From NCBI GenBank assembly GCA_028865845.1, contig JAGWJK010000401.1, positions 1 through 5,203 on the forward strand: a stretch of DNA of 5,203 nt, given 5' to 3'. A program made the translations under genes and the position numbers. The DNA comes from Rhizobiaceae bacterium (GTDB lineage Bacteria > Pseudomonadota > Alphaproteobacteria > Rhizobiales > Rhizobiaceae). Shown one piece after another: positions 5,032-5,203 of this stretch. Every line of letters begins with the position of its first letter. Positions within the stretch are counted from its first letter, which is position 1. The notes beneath the pieces were generated by a model that did no database searches, was not told the origin of the DNA, and saw only the letters and a list, made by a program, of their open reading frames with translations.

Positions 5032-5203
5032 GAACGCTCCGCCTCCATTTCCTCCCGATCGGGATCATTCGACGCGAGCCTGCGTTCACCCCCGGCGCGG
5101 ATGCGGATCAGCGCGAGGATGGCAAGGCCGGTAATGGTCACGACGGCGATCTCGCCCAACGTGTCCGTGCCTCTGAAGTCTACGATGATGACGTTGACGA
5201 CAT
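5028..5203 (-). CDS. mnhA: Mrp-type cation/proton antiporter subunit A, C-terminal end (truncated by window)
   Basis: Only the last 57 codons are inside the window; the frame is open at the right edge and ends with TGA at 5030-5028, overlapping the mnhB start by four bases. The visible peptide begins [20 protein letters not shown], which is the conserved MrpA C-terminal motif (VNVI.VDFRG.DT.GEI). It then continues as a membrane helix (to about residue 32) and a charged tail of about 25 residues with many Glu and Arg. MrpA is the largest subunit, similar to NuoL, and its C-terminal region contacts MrpB and contributes to ion translocation. The full protein is probably about 770-800 residues, so almost all of it and the operon promoter lie outside. 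The short charged ending and the adjacent mnhB show that A is not fused to B. Confidence 0.92.
   Translation of the reverse strand, partial: VVNVIIVDFRGTDTLGEIAVVTITGLAILALIRIRAGGERRLASNDPDREEMEAERS

Noticed and set aside
4613..5089. Upstream in-frame extension of mnhC
   Set aside because: It is the out-of-frame reading of mnhB; a ribosome site and a TGATG junction place the mnhC start at 4612.
1..5203. CRISPR arrays, insertion sequences, tRNA or rRNA genes, attachment sites
   Set aside because: No regularly spaced repeats, transposase motifs, terminal repeats or RNA gene signatures were seen on either strand.

Overview
The window looks like a chromosomal segment of a Rhizobiales alphaproteobacterium, most likely Rhizobium or a close relative such as Agrobacterium. 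The best evidence is a complete Ros/MucR-type zinc-finger regulator whose zinc ligands fall at the same residue numbers as in Agrobacterium Ros. GC-rich coding DNA and the co-directional neighbour, a Mrp-type (Mnh/Pha) cation/proton antiporter operon, fit this. Nothing points to a mobile element, CRISPR array, tRNA or rRNA.

Left part (1-479): the 3' portion of sufE (sulfur-acceptor protein for Fe-S cluster assembly) runs on the + strand off the left edge. It ends in a strong hairpin flanked by an A-tract and a T-tract, which can terminate both sufE (+) and the convergent mucR (-).

Middle (480-1447): mucR (rosR) is on the - strand with a good Shine-Dalgarno site. It is preceded by about 536 bp with no convincing gene. 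The distal part of this spacer (about 1321-1440) is only about 31% GC and holds several short perfect inverted repeats. This is the natural place for mucR promoters and for autoregulatory binding by MucR, an H-NS-like protein that favours AT-rich DNA. A hairpin followed by T6 lies between that block and the mucR start.

Right part (1448-5203): a tightly packed - strand operon in the order mnhA (only its last 57 codons are inside), mnhB, mnhC, mnhD, mnhE, mnhF, mnhG. All junctions overlap by 1 or 4 bases except mnhC-mnhD, which has a 3-base gap. Together these encode a multi-subunit membrane complex related to the membrane arm of respiratory complex I. It exchanges Na+ (or K+) for protons and supports pH and salt tolerance. 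mnhB is a separate gene rather than fused to mnhA, so this is the seven-gene type of Mrp operon. The operon promoter lies beyond the right edge.

The window is mostly well-understood housekeeping and stress-tolerance content; I see no clear new system. The points most worth a second look are the long structured mucR leader and the lysine/arginine-rich tail on MnhF.
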